Source: Lachnospiraceae bacterium
GTDB taxonomy: Bacteria; Bacillota; Clostridia; Lachnospirales; Lachnospiraceae
Direction of reading: 5' to 3'
Length of the DNA stretch: 64,000 nt
NCBI GenBank assembly: GCA_017433725.1
Contig: JAFRGQ010000005.1
Location: forward strand, 62,001-126,000
The notes under the pieces were generated by a model. That model had not been told where the DNA came from. It saw nothing but the letters and a program-made list of their open reading frames with translations, and made no database searches. Made by a program: the position numbers and the translations under genes. This document shows positions 35,068-44,764 of this stretch, piece after piece; within the stretch, counting starts at the first letter, position 1, and every line of letters starts with the position of its first letter.

Positions 35068-35996
35068 TTCCAGTACCTCTTTTTCTTAAATTTCTTTTTC
35101 CTGACAAGATACTCGATATCGATAATTTCGAAATCTTCCGTAGCACTATATGTATGTGTGCCGATTAATCTGTTTCTTGTTCCTTTGCACTGAACCTGCT
35201 TCGGAAGAATCTCTCGAATCAGCTCTCCGATTTGTCCGTCCTTCCATTCCATAAATTTTGTCGAGAATCCATACACTGCGGGAGTACTTCTCTGTATCGG
35301 ACATATCGTTCCGTTCACGAACGGACCTGCCATTCTTGATTCGTATGTATATTCCTCTGTCTCCCTGTCGAGCCACTCCGCTGTGATATTTCCGTTTTCA
35401 CGAACCAGACGATAACGCACAAATCGCGTTAATTTCGGATTGACCGGATCATATTCCGATCCGAGAAGATATACAGCATCCTCTGTAATTTCCGTGACTA
35501 CAGAATCGACGATTTTGTGCCCTTCCAGAAATCTGCCGGCACGGCGCCACTTCCACGGGAATTCCACACAGCGGTAAAGGCAGATTTCCTCAATCATTTC
35601 AGTTTCAGGGAGCATATAAAGTTCTCCGTTCCATTCAAATGTCATTGGGAAGGACATATGAAACGGCTCAATAATTACCTGATGCGGCTTCTTCTTATAA
35701 ATCGAATCGCCTGTCAGCGCAACTGTCGCAATGCTGCCTAAATTCGTCTTTCTGTCCATGCATTCCAGAAATACGACCTGTTTTCCCTGATATTCACAGA
35801 CCAACGGATCTGCATACCAGTATCTTGCCGTATTGGGAACTAAAGTAAAGGGCTGATCCAGTCCTTGCTCGGTATACAATTCCCTGCCCTTGATTCTTTT
35901 TCTGTAGCCCCACGAAAATGCAACTTCATATCCGATCAGTTTTTTAAAGCCCAGCCAAAGACCTAACCTTTTCGCCTTTTGAAACAGCGTTTCCAT
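35064..35996 (-). CDS. Beta-propeller protein resembling the GINT1 N-terminal/GH43-like family
   Basis: A 310-aa protein without TM segments. ARYWYADPLVCEYQGKQVVFLE, FHMSFPMTFEWNGELYMLPET and VDSVVTEITEDAVYLLGS are successive blades of a five-bladed GH32/43/68-like propeller. The same pattern occurs in proteins annotated as glucosamine inositolphosphorylceramide transferase-like, often alone in bacterial glycan clusters. The activity is unknown; transferase or glycan-binding roles are both possible. GGAGGAATTGT precedes the ATG. Its 3' end overlaps the next gene by four bases. Confidence 0.6.
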   Translation of the reverse strand: METLFQKAKRLGLWLGFKKLIGYEVAFSWGYRKRIKGRELYTEQGLDQPFTLVPNTARYWYADPLVCEYQGKQVVFLECMDRKTNLGSIATVALTGDSIYKKKPHQVIIEPFHMSFPMTFEWNGELYMLPETEMIEEICLYRCVEFPWKWRRAGRFLEGHKIVDSVVTEITEDAVYLLGSEYDPVNPKLTRFVRYRLVRENGNITAEWLDRETEEYTYESRMAGPFVNGTICPIQRSTPAVYGFSTKFMEWKDGQIGELIREILPKQVQCKGTRNRLIGTHTYSATEDFEIIDIEYLVRKKKFKKKRYWK

Positions 35997-36076
35997 ACAA
36001 TTCCTCCTTTAAGACGTCTTGAGTAATACTCGATTCAAACATTCAACCTTCTATACACGTTCTAAAGCATACGCAA

Positions 36077-37246
36077 TTATTCCTGCCCCTGTAAGAACAG
36101 TTTCTCGTATGTATCTGTAATGTATCTCCAGCTATATTCATCCCGAATTCTCTTCTTTGCACGTCTGCCGAATTTCGCACGCTCCTGCTCACTCATAGCA
36201 TCACAATCCGCGATCATCTGCGAGAGACTTCCCTTGATCTTATTCCAATAAAGTGCTGACCGGCCTGCGACCTCACGATTGAATCCCACATTGAGCAGCA
36301 GGTTCATCTTTGTACTTGCAAGAGCTTCCAGAAGAGAGGGATTTGTACCGCCGACCTGGTGTCCGTGCAGGTATGCGTAGGCATGTTCGCGAATCTTCTT
36401 AAGAAGTTCCTGATCATATACAGTCCCGACAAACTTGATTCTGGGATCTTCCGAAAAATGCAGCTTTCTTTCCAGGGTATTGTACAACGCCTGATTCTCA
36501 GTTGTTATGATTGCCAAATCTTTCGTGGTCGACGAATTCATGAACTCACGAATAATCGTCTCTACATTATTCTCAGGAACAAATCTTCCGACCACAAGAT
36601 AATACTCATCCGCACGCAAGCCCTTTTCATCCAGCCAGCCGGTAAACTTCTCATCATCGTCTGCCAGAACAGATGGCTCCAGATCTGCGCCATAGGAGAT
36701 GTAGATGGTGTTGGGATCATACCTTGCGTACTCTTCACGGACATATTTCTCAATATTCTTGCTGTCGCAGATGATAAGATCACAGTCTTTAATCATAGCG
36801 CGCTCAGATGTCTTCCAGTACTTTTGAACAGCCCAGGACCACTTTGACCTTCTCCACTCATGACCGTCCGGGTTAAGATAAAGCACTCCGCCAAGCTCCT
36901 CTACGGCTTTATGAATGGATGCGATGAACGGGCGGATTCTGCAAGCCAATATATAAAAGATGGGCGCACGCTTAAAATCCATCTTCTTACAATACTCAAG
37001 GCAGGCATTCAGTGCAATAAGATCATATAGAACTGCTTTTCCCGGACCTACATCCGGCACTTTCACATTGAATACTCTCGCACCCTTGTACATAAACTCA
37101 TCGTTTTTGTCGGAAAGACGTGCAACATGATACTGAATTTCATCTGTTGACTGATATTGTACCAGCTTGTCAACAAATGTCTCAAATCCACCATACTCCG
37201 CGGGAATTCCCTTTGAACCGACTATAAATACATGTTGTTTTTCCAT
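36077..37246 (-). CDS. DUF1972-type glycosyltransferase (rhamnosyltransferase-like)
   Basis: A 389-aa GT-B protein. QHVFIVGSKGIPAEYGGFETFVDKLV is the DUF1972 opening found in Cps2T-like rhamnosyltransferases. The C-terminal half has YYLVVGRFVPENNVETIIREF and HGHQVGGTNPSLLEALAS. The ATG at 37246 with AGGAGGTCACA immediately upstream is used rather than the 32-codon extension. It commonly adds the second sugar after the priming transferase, which is encoded just upstream here (37372-38814). The linkage is inferred from family members. Confidence 0.88.
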   Translation of the reverse strand: MEKQHVFIVGSKGIPAEYGGFETFVDKLVQYQSTDEIQYHVARLSDKNDEFMYKGARVFNVKVPDVGPGKAVLYDLIALNACLEYCKKMDFKRAPIFYILACRIRPFIASIHKAVEELGGVLYLNPDGHEWRRSKWSWAVQKYWKTSERAMIKDCDLIICDSKNIEKYVREEYARYDPNTIYISYGADLEPSVLADDDEKFTGWLDEKGLRADEYYLVVGRFVPENNVETIIREFMNSSTTKDLAIITTENQALYNTLERKLHFSEDPRIKFVGTVYDQELLKKIREHAYAYLHGHQVGGTNPSLLEALASTKMNLLLNVGFNREVAGRSALYWNKIKGSLSQMIADCDAMSEQERAKFGRRAKKRIRDEYSWRYITDTYEKLFLQGQE

Positions 37247-37371
37247 TGTGACCTCCTGCCTAATCCATTTTTTACAACTGTTTATAGTATTATCTTTAAT
37301 TTCCTGTTTCTTGCTTAATTGGTCAGCGTCTGCTGACATGATATCAAGAACGCCTCGGTTGCTTCAAAACC

Positions 37372-38814
37372 TCATTTTGCACCTGATCCGGTAAAGATCA
37401 TAGCGGCTGTCTTCAGGATAATCCATATATCCCGACCTATAGACCAGTTATTGATATATTCCAGATCAAGACGGACAACTTCTTCAAAATCCTGTATATC
37501 GCTACGGCCGCTGACCTGCCACAATCCTGTCAAACCGGGTCTGAAAGACATGCGTGCTCTGTGATGAAGTTCGTAATTTTCCCACTCATCAAGTGTCGGC
37601 GGACGCGTCCCGACGAGAGACATATCACCCTTCAGTATATTCCAAAACTGCGGGAACTCATCGATAGACGTTTTTCGTATGAACCATCCGATGCCATGCT
37701 TTGTCCCATCAGGACCGCTCCCGATAATTCTCGGGTCATTGTCCATCTTAAACATATTTCCCTTGATCTGGTTTTGTGCCATAAGGGCTTTTTTCCGTTC
37801 TTCTGCATCCTTATACATGGAACGGAATTTATACATCTTGAATTTTCGACCGTTCATTCCGATTCGAACCTGTGCAAAGAAAATCGGTCCAGGATCCGTA
37901 AAATAAATGATCGGTCCTACAATCAGTGTTATAAGTGCAGTGAAGAACAGTCCGACGATTGCTCCGGCAATATCCATAAGCCTTTTCAAAATAAGACCTC
38001 CGGGATTGGCCTCATGGATATTCTCCGTAACAACGATACACTCAGCAAATCGTTCAATCGCAAACTCAGAATGTCTTTGATACTGCATGTCTAACCGCGT
38101 ATGCGTCGTGATTCCCATAGCCGAAAAATTCAGCATGGTATTTTCCGATAGCGCATTCTCAGGTTTCGTGAAGATAAAAACATCATCCACCCATTTGTCC
38201 TGTATGCTGACTTCAATATGTTCTTTGTCTGAAATGACCGGAATATCAAGATATGTGGATCCCACATAGGAATCATCATCAACAAGTACGATGCCGACGA
38301 CCGTGTATTTGCCGGGTGCATATCTTCGAATCTTATCCGCTGCCACATACGCATTTTCCCTGTCCGTCACGATCAGAAGATGATGGTTAAATCTTTCGCC
38401 ACCCAAAATACTGTGCATCATAGCTTTCCATATCTGATGAAGAAAATACAGGCTGAAAATACCAAACACAAAGAAATAAGCTATGATGCCGCGTGCGTCT
38501 TCTATATCTCTTCGTACCACAAAAAAATACAGAATTATAAGAATCGAAACAGCGCCTGTTTCCAGCATACATTGTCCCATTTCCATCAAGCCGTCCCGAC
38601 CCAGTACATTATCGTGAATTTTCGTCACCACTGAAATGATGAATACAGACGCCAATATGGTGACGGCTGCATTTCGAAGAACCGTCCCCGGGCTGTACGT
38701 GAATGATTGAAAATACAGGGCAAAAGCCAGCCTGTACGAAAGGATAAGAATAATCGAATCAAATATAATAAGCTCTATATGTTTTGACCAACCTTGTCTT
38801 TGTTTTGTATACAT
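37372..38814 (-). CDS. Polyprenyl-phosphate sugar-1-phosphate transferase (priming enzyme)
   Basis: A 480-aa protein. Four or so N-terminal TM helices (LIIFDSIILILSYRLAFALYF and following) lead to a CoA-binding-like domain, one further TM helix, and the catalytic bacterial sugar transferase domain. The latter has KRLMDIAGAIVGLFF, YKFRSMYKDAE, RKTSIDEFPQFWNILKGDMS and RPGLTGLWQVSGRS. This PglC/WbaP-type enzyme loads the first sugar phosphate onto undecaprenyl phosphate. The start is uncertain: the ATG at 38814 has only a weak Shine-Dalgarno sequence, and a 50-codon in-frame extension is open. It is the first gene of the leftward arm. Confidence 0.9.
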   Translation of the reverse strand: MYTKQRQGWSKHIELIIFDSIILILSYRLAFALYFQSFTYSPGTVLRNAAVTILASVFIISVVTKIHDNVLGRDGLMEMGQCMLETGAVSILIILYFFVVRRDIEDARGIIAYFFVFGIFSLYFLHQIWKAMMHSILGGERFNHHLLIVTDRENAYVAADKIRRYAPGKYTVVGIVLVDDDSYVGSTYLDIPVISDKEHIEVSIQDKWVDDVFIFTKPENALSENTMLNFSAMGITTHTRLDMQYQRHSEFAIERFAECIVVTENIHEANPGGLILKRLMDIAGAIVGLFFTALITLIVGPIIYFTDPGPIFFAQVRIGMNGRKFKMYKFRSMYKDAEERKKALMAQNQIKGNMFKMDNDPRIIGSGPDGTKHGIGWFIRKTSIDEFPQFWNILKGDMSLVGTRPPTLDEWENYELHHRARMSFRPGLTGLWQVSGRSDIQDFEEVVRLDLEYINNWSIGRDIWIILKTAAMIFTGSGAK

Positions 38815-39103
38815 TCCTGACCCAATCACACTAACGTGTGAATCCTTTCTTCGATTATTTACAGATGTGCCGTTTATCCGAATCACTCTGAATCTCGTCA
38901 GGGAAACTTGAAATCCAGCAAAAAATGTGAGCTCTATGAACCAGACAATCACTGCACTGTACAATTTTATCTATTAATTCATAAGGATATCACAAAATAA
39001 GCATAAACAAAATTCAAAACTGTAAAAATAAAAAAATAAACAAGTTGTGGAAATTCACCTGAATTTGCAATATCATACTACTATAATATATATGGAGGTC
39101 TGT
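38815..39103. promoter_or_regulatory. Divergent control region of the two polysaccharide arms
   Basis: This 289-bp AT-rich gap separates the leftward and rightward operons. It holds the inverted repeat TCACAC-TAAC-GTGTGA (38826-38841) close to the sugar-transferase start and a TATAAT at 39082-39087 just before the rightward glycosyltransferase. No antiterminator gene or JUMPstart/ops sequence was recognised. Confidence 0.45.
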
Positions 39104-40144
39104 ATGAATATATCAGTTGTGATTCCCGTGCATAATTCCGTTCCGTTTTTGGATAGCTGTCTCTCTTCTGTTCTCCCGCAGTTAGATGCGGACGATGAAG
39201 TTCTGCTTCTTGAAAACGGATCTACGGACGCTTCCTGGAATCTATGTAAAGATTATGCAGAAAAGGACACAAGAATACACGCCTTTACCCTCGGTCCTTG
39301 CGGCGTCTCCCACGCCAGAAATGAAGGTATCCGCCATGCTTCCTGTGACTTAATCATGTTCCTGGATTCGGACGACCTTCTTACAGATAATGCACTATCG
39401 GAAGCACATTCGTGGTCAATCCTCGAACACGCAGATATATTTTGCTTCGATTTTGTAAATATTGACGGGAACGGGACAGTTTTAGATGAAAACATCAACG
39501 ATGTTACTTCGACAAATACTCCAGTCAATGTACCCTCTCAGGTTCTTGTGAAAAGTGCCCTGCGCTTCGCTCATTTTGAAAAAAAAGCCAAGTCTTTTGG
39601 CTTCAATCATACTACCATATGGACATGCTGGGCAAAATTTTTCAGAAGGGACTTTCTGCTGAAGCACGAAATACTGTTCCCGGAAGACCTGATCATGAGC
39701 GAAGATACTTATTTTATGGTACACGCTTACATTAATGCCAAAACAATCCTATCCTATTCAAAAAAGATTTATAAATATAGAATTAATGAAAGCTCAGTCT
39801 CCAGAAATCTGCAGCCTTCATTATTAGGGAATAATAGCACGCTGAGAAAAAAGATATATACTCTTATAAAAGAATTAGATACTGACCGTATATATAAAGA
39901 AGAGCTTGCTGTGTTCCTGACCAGAAAACTCATCGAAGAAGTTCTTTATATAAAAGAGAGCCGCTTATTCAGTCTCGAGGATTCTGTCGAGTATATCCAT
40001 AAATCCATGCGGCAGAGATATATGGCAAATGCTATTGAGCTATGCGGCTATACCGATATCGTTCCGGGAAAAAAGAATTCTATAAAATACGGCTATGTGC
40101 TGTGGTGCCTGAAACACGGAAAGGAAACGTTATTTTTGAAATAA
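39104..40144 (+). CDS. Glycosyltransferase family 2
   Basis: A 346-aa GT-A enzyme. ISVVIPVHNSVPFLDSCLSS, LLLENGSTDASW and IMFLDSDDLL (DxDD metal site) define the catalytic core. The C-terminal region is helical and includes SEDTYFMVHAYI, typical of EpsH-like transferases. The ATG at 39104 is preferred because GGAGGTCTGT precedes it. It heads the rightward arm, and its stop codon abuts the polymerase start. Confidence 0.88.
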   Translation: MNISVVIPVHNSVPFLDSCLSSVLPQLDADDEVLLLENGSTDASWNLCKDYAEKDTRIHAFTLGPCGVSHARNEGIRHASCDLIMFLDSDDLLTDNALSEAHSWSILEHADIFCFDFVNIDGNGTVLDENINDVTSTNTPVNVPSQVLVKSALRFAHFEKKAKSFGFNHTTIWTCWAKFFRRDFLLKHEILFPEDLIMSEDTYFMVHAYINAKTILSYSKKIYKYRINESSVSRNLQPSLLGNNSTLRKKIYTLIKELDTDRIYKEELAVFLTRKLIEEVLYIKESRLFSLEDSVEYIHKSMRQRYMANAIELCGYTDIVPGKKNSIKYGYVLWCLKHGKETLFLK

Positions 40145-41527
40145 ATGGTACTGATAAGTCGTAAATATTGCTTTCTCGCAGTGAATTTCCTTATGGTGTT
40201 CTGTATGGTTCTCAGCATCACAGATTCACCGATGGCAAGTGCTGTCACGAAAGTAAAATTCATCTTTATTGCATATTGCTTAGCTGATATTGCTTTACGG
40301 CGGGAAAAACCAGCGAACAACCATGTGCTTGCAATCATGTTCATATTTATCTTCTACACAATTGTGTGGGGATATGTACTGGATAACTCCCATGTGAAGA
40401 CATGGAACGCAGAGCACCGGATTGTTATGGTCATGTATATCTTCATGCTCTTTGGCGGAGTGTATGAAGTGATCGCATATAAATGCGTTGACGAATACCT
40501 TATAACATCCGGCGCCGCTTTGACCCTTGTCATGCTGCTTCAGGTACTTACCCATACCTCTTCCCTAAGTCTTAATCCAGCAGCAGTAATAAGCGGCATC
40601 TCGGGAAGCGAGAGGATGAAGAATGCTTTTGGCTTTATGCACGTTAATTTCGCGGGCAATACCTGTTTTTGTGCAATAGTCAGTCTGCACTTCATTAAAA
40701 AGGAAATCTCTGCTTATACCCTGTATCACTCAAAGAAAAAAATGATATTATTAATATCTACATATTTTCTACTGTACATATTATTTTGTACTTCCTGCCG
40801 AACAGCACTCATCGCTTTGGGCATGTATGCCGGCGGAAAAGTTATGTGCAGTCTGTTTCAGGGTGATCGAATGACCAAAGGATCCAAGCTCCTGCTTTTT
40901 GCCATAATTATTGTTTCGGTATTCATAATACTGCCGGCAACCTTCATAGGGGGATTTTGGGATTATGTCTGGAGCAATTCCAACCGAAGCCTGAACGTCT
41001 CGGAAAATCTAAAATGGGTCGGAGTTATCGGATCGAAGTGGACCGGTATGGGCTATGTAGACAACCAGTGCTTTTACAGAGATGAAAGCGCTGGAGGAGT
41101 CGGGGGATTCGGCGTCGCCACTTCGTCACTCGATATGAACTACCTTTTTATCTATTGTTCAACCGGAATTTTAGGAACAGCGCTGTTTATTTCCATGATT
41201 GCGCTTATGGGAATAGGACTTTTTCTGAATATAAAACAGGAGAACGCATCTACATATATATTATTATACCTGGTACTATTATTCTATGCATATTGGGAGA
41301 CGATAATGTATACTTATCGATTCTGGTCGATGATAGTTCCGACTACGGTACTGTTATATGCCAGTAATGGAGAGATGAAAAATGAAGTATATAAAAATAG
41401 GGCTGCTCCTCCTTCTTATTCTTACTATAGGGATGTTTGCTTACTTAAAAATGAAACAATCGAAGGTGACAAAATCGAGCCCTCCGGTAATCGAGGACTC
41501 TATAAAGGTTCTCCATGTCAACAGTGA
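40145..41527 (+). CDS. Wzy-like polysaccharide polymerase (O-antigen ligase-type membrane protein)
   Basis: A 460-aa protein with about ten TM helices and a large periplasm-type loop (residues about 285-330). FLLYILFCTSCRTALIALGMYAG resembles the conserved stretch of Wzy/WaaL proteins. It would join repeat units delivered by the flippase. The ATG directly follows the previous stop codon, so translation is probably coupled. The last 48 residues are polar and overlap the N-terminus of the next gene in another frame by 146 bp, which is unusual. Confidence 0.75.
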   Translation: MVLISRKYCFLAVNFLMVFCMVLSITDSPMASAVTKVKFIFIAYCLADIALRREKPANNHVLAIMFIFIFYTIVWGYVLDNSHVKTWNAEHRIVMVMYIFMLFGGVYEVIAYKCVDEYLITSGAALTLVMLLQVLTHTSSLSLNPAAVISGISGSERMKNAFGFMHVNFAGNTCFCAIVSLHFIKKEISAYTLYHSKKKMILLISTYFLLYILFCTSCRTALIALGMYAGGKVMCSLFQGDRMTKGSKLLLFAIIIVSVFIILPATFIGGFWDYVWSNSNRSLNVSENLKWVGVIGSKWTGMGYVDNQCFYRDESAGGVGGFGVATSSLDMNYLFIYCSTGILGTALFISMIALMGIGLFLNIKQENASTYILLYLVLLFYAYWETIMYTYRFWSMIVPTTVLLYASNGEMKNEVYKNRAAPPSYSYYRDVCLLKNETIEGDKIEPSGNRGLYKGSPCQQ

Positions 41528-42209
41528 TTTCACTTATTACGATCTTCTGGAAGGATTAACCGCCACAGATGACGTTGACGGCGATCTTACAGATCAAATA
41601 ATGATTGGTGAATTCTCATCTCTTGGCGAAGACAATAGTGCCTCGTATAATTGTGTTGTCTTCGACAGTGACGGGCAAAGTTCAGAGTTCAACAGAAAGA
41701 TGGTCATTGACGATTATGCACAACCCAGAATTTATCTCAACAGCCCCCTGTTGTTCTATCAAATTGATAATCAATCGAGTATACCAAGAGAGCAATTTTT
41801 TGCCCTGGACAAAATAGACGGTGATATAACTGAAAGGCTTAAATTTTCCGGAGACACTACAGATTTTACACACTTGGGAGACTATTCTCTCACAGCAAGT
41901 GTTGACAACAACTTTGGGGATTCAGTGAGTTATACATTTCCCGTTCATGTCAGGGATAAAGCATCACCGTTATATATCACCCTTACTCAATATGTTGTAT
42001 ATTGCAGCCGCAACGCTACGTTCGATCCTATGCGGTATGTGAAAGAGTCTTCCAATGACCTGGTAACCGTGCAGACACCCTATGATTTGTCAGTACGGTC
42101 AAATGTTGACACAAGTAATCCCGGCGTTTATGAAGTTGAATACACTCTGTCAAGCGAAACGACAAGTGTTCCGGCAATTACTTTTCTTGTGGTCATCGTT
42201 CTGGAATAA
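41382..42209 (+). CDS. Membrane-anchored protein with Ig-like (DUF5011-type) domains
   Basis: A 275-aa protein. One N-terminal hydrophobic helix (IGLLLLLILTIGMFAYL) is followed by an extracellular part. Two Ig-like repeats carry the DUF5011 signature: TDDVDGDLTDQI near residue 65 and LDKIDGDITERL near 145. No catalytic motif is seen, so it is probably a binding or assembly component at the outer face. It lies between the polymerase and the chain-length proteins, so a role in polymer assembly or retention is inferred. Its first 146 bases overlap the polymerase reading frame. Confidence 0.7.
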   Translation: MKYIKIGLLLLLILTIGMFAYLKMKQSKVTKSSPPVIEDSIKVLHVNSDFTYYDLLEGLTATDDVDGDLTDQIMIGEFSSLGEDNSASYNCVVFDSDGQSSEFNRKMVIDDYAQPRIYLNSPLLFYQIDNQSSIPREQFFALDKIDGDITERLKFSGDTTDFTHLGDYSLTASVDNNFGDSVSYTFPVHVRDKASPLYITLTQYVVYCSRNATFDPMRYVKESSNDLVTVQTPYDLSVRSNVDTSNPGVYEVEYTLSSETTSVPAITFLVVIVLE

Positions 42210-42218
42210 AGGAGTTTT

Positions 42219-43451
42219 ATGGAACAGGACTTCAGGTGGGGTGGTATCAATATAAGATACCTCCTTCACTATCTGCTTAAAAATATATGGATGGGAATCG
42301 CATTAGGTATTGTGTTCTTCCTTATAGGAACCATCTTATCAGACCGCTCTGTCAGTACGATTTACACGACAAAAGCCCTTGTTTCTGTGACACAAAGCGG
42401 AATGGCTTCGCTTCCTGAAAATATCGGATACAGAATCGGATATGCTAATGCTGCTGCTACAGTGCTTAATAGTGATGCATTTATGACACAAGCCAAGGAA
42501 ACATCAGGTATTCATGATGCTTCTGTTTCTACCCAGATTATTGCCGGTACCAATCTGCTCTCTATAGAATGCACTTCAAACAATCCAAAGTCATCCTATA
42601 TGTTCATGTATTATCTTGTTGATAATTTCTACGAACTGGCCGGGGATGTCTCAGGTGATTTAAAAATAACGATTGTCCAAAGACCTGAAATACCCAGGGA
42701 CGGCGAAATCATTAAGAATTCAAAACTCCCTGCCCCGCTTCTGGCTTTTGCCGGGTTTTTCATGGTACTCATGCCGCTGTGTATTTTATATGTTTTGCCA
42801 ATCAAATATAAAGGTCTCGGCGAGGTATTCAGACAGTATGGAGATGACATAATACAAATTATTCCTTATAAGGATATCGAGACAGATAAAAAGTCCATAT
42901 TCAGAAAAAAAAGACCTAAGCAACATGCTTATATCAATGCTATACAAAAACTATCTTTTATCATTAAGCAGAATATCTTAAAGAAAAACAATAAAGTTCT
43001 TCTTTTTACATCTGCAGGCAGATCAGAGGGAAAGCATACGGTATGTGAGGAACTCGTTTCTGTTCTTGTCAATTCGGGGCTTGATGTCTTTTATATGGAT
43101 GGCAAACTCATGAGCGTGCTGAGTAAAAATCCACTCACTTCGGATTTAATTGTGCACGATGATGAACATGGATGTGATGTTGTAAAATCACTCGAAGAAG
43201 GGATGTCTTTCAGTTACGAATCCGTCGCTGCACTCATAAAGGATATGCGCATTTCTAAAGATGCCGTGATAATCTGCGGAGTATCCGGTGACGATGCCAC
43301 CGCTTTATCGATTTGGAGCGATTTGGCTGATAAGACATACCTCATCATTCGTGAGAACACCACTGACATAAGAAAAATTGATGCAATTTACAAGAACCTC
43401 AAGGATGCATCAGATAATTTCGGAGGATGTATTCTGAACGCATTTTACTAA
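42219..43451 (+). CDS. Wzz-like chain-length protein fused to a degenerate BY-kinase-type domain
   Basis: A 410-aa protein. Residues 1-200 form a Wzz/YveK domain bounded by two TM helices (near 25-42 and near 175-195). The C-terminal part has the fold order of a CpsD/Wzc ATPase, but the Walker A reads SAGRSEGKHTV with His in place of Ser/Thr. No C-terminal tyrosine cluster is present, so kinase activity is doubtful. AAAGGAG precedes the ATG. It is followed by a second protein of the same architecture, and the pair may work as a hetero-oligomer controlling chain length. Confidence 0.78.
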   Translation: MEQDFRWGGINIRYLLHYLLKNIWMGIALGIVFFLIGTILSDRSVSTIYTTKALVSVTQSGMASLPENIGYRIGYANAAATVLNSDAFMTQAKETSGIHDASVSTQIIAGTNLLSIECTSNNPKSSYMFMYYLVDNFYELAGDVSGDLKITIVQRPEIPRDGEIIKNSKLPAPLLAFAGFFMVLMPLCILYVLPIKYKGLGEVFRQYGDDIIQIIPYKDIETDKKSIFRKKRPKQHAYINAIQKLSFIIKQNILKKNNKVLLFTSAGRSEGKHTVCEELVSVLVNSGLDVFYMDGKLMSVLSKNPLTSDLIVHDDEHGCDVVKSLEEGMSFSYESVAALIKDMRISKDAVIICGVSGDDATALSIWSDLADKTYLIIRENTTDIRKIDAIYKNLKDASDNFGGCILNAFY

Positions 43452-43506
43452 ACGTATAATACAATCATGAATATTTTCCATTAATCAAAAGCTATAGGAA
43501 AAATGA

Positions 43507-44715
43507 ATGGACAATAGAAACTCAAATGATTATATTGATCTACTTGCAATATGTAACAGATTCTTCAGGTTTTTCAAGGTATTCTGGCCGGCTATCTTAC
43601 TGTTATCAATAGTTTTGATGTGTACATTCGGTGCCGTTGCCCTTAAACCGCCAACCCGCACATATTCCTCCCATATCGTTTTTACATATGGTATAAAGCC
43701 CGGTAAATCCCTTGAATTCAATTACACACTGACCGGACACGCTTCAGGAATCAACATCGACATTATTTCTACGTCTATGCAGAGCATTCTCGATACTAAG
43801 CTGTTCAGGAACGCTCTGAAAGAAAAACTCGGCACCGATTCCCTCAGCACAACGATGAGCATGTCCTTCACACCGGGAACTAATCTCGGAATACTGTATT
43901 CCGATTCATTAGATGAAGATGAAGTATTGGATGCACTCGACGCGACTCTGGAAATCTTGCCGGATATTATGTTACCCGTGTCAGGTCCCATAGAATTACG
44001 CACACAGGGTACTCCGGCTGAAGTGAAAGAATCTGTTGACGGGCTCCCTTTAGGTCTGCTTGCAGCCGGCGGATTCTTTGTCGGAGTATTCCTTGGGATG
44101 GGAGCGCTCGGACTCGTTGCATTTACCAGACAGGAAATCAGTTCAGAATCTGATGTTAATAATTCTTTGAATCTAAAGACATTTGGATCCCTTCCATTTT
44201 TGAACAGAAAAGGCTCTATCCCGATTCTTTGGAAGTTGAGAAACAGAGGTTACCTTCCCAGATTATTCATAAAAGAAAATCCGGAACTGATTGAAACACC
44301 TGCTTATCAGGAGAATTTGCGACTCATTTCATCTCAGATCATCGAGGATTTAAAAGCTTCCGAATTTAGAAGCATGCTGATTATGAGTACCAGGAAGGCA
44401 GAAGGTAAAACAACTTTTGCAAAGGGCTTAAAAAAAGAATTATCTGATGCAGGATGGAAAGTAACGCTGATTGATAGTTACCCGGATTTCAGGAACAGAT
44501 CAGATAAACTGCCTGAAGACGAATTGCTATTGCTGGATTTTCCCGGCGCAACCACTGCCGACATGGAGACAATGGAAGCTGCCGAATATGCAGATGCTTC
44601 ATTGCTGGTCATAAAAAGCGATACCGTGCTTCCAAAAGATGCAAAATGGGGTCTGCACTTTCTTGAGAACTGCCACGCAGAATGCATAGGAGTTGTACTC
44701 AACGCCTGTATTTAA
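43507..44715 (+). CDS. Second Wzz-like protein with P-loop ATPase domain
   Basis: A 402-aa protein. TM1 lies near residues 20-40 and TM2 near 180-203 (LGLLAAGGFFVGVFLGMGALGLVA), enclosing the Wzz domain. The cytoplasmic part has MSTRKAEGKTTFAKGL (near-canonical Walker A), VTLIDSYPDF (Walker A') and LLLLDFPG (Walker B). A C-terminal Tyr-rich tail is missing, so autophosphorylation of the usual kind is unlikely. It is co-directional with 42219-43451 and the glycosyltransferase at 44765. Confidence 0.8.
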   Translation: MDNRNSNDYIDLLAICNRFFRFFKVFWPAILLLSIVLMCTFGAVALKPPTRTYSSHIVFTYGIKPGKSLEFNYTLTGHASGINIDIISTSMQSILDTKLFRNALKEKLGTDSLSTTMSMSFTPGTNLGILYSDSLDEDEVLDALDATLEILPDIMLPVSGPIELRTQGTPAEVKESVDGLPLGLLAAGGFFVGVFLGMGALGLVAFTRQEISSESDVNNSLNLKTFGSLPFLNRKGSIPILWKLRNRGYLPRLFIKENPELIETPAYQENLRLISSQIIEDLKASEFRSMLIMSTRKAEGKTTFAKGLKKELSDAGWKVTLIDSYPDFRNRSDKLPEDELLLLDFPGATTADMETMEAAEYADASLLVIKSDTVLPKDAKWGLHFLENCHAECIGVVLNACI

Positions 44716-44764
44716 GTCATTAAGATAATCATAATTCATAGAGACATATAAGGAGGGTCTACCC

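Noticed and set aside
37345-37362. Fourth copy of repeat family B
   Set aside because: Only AAGAACGCCTCGG is shared and the second arm is degraded; too short to be sure.
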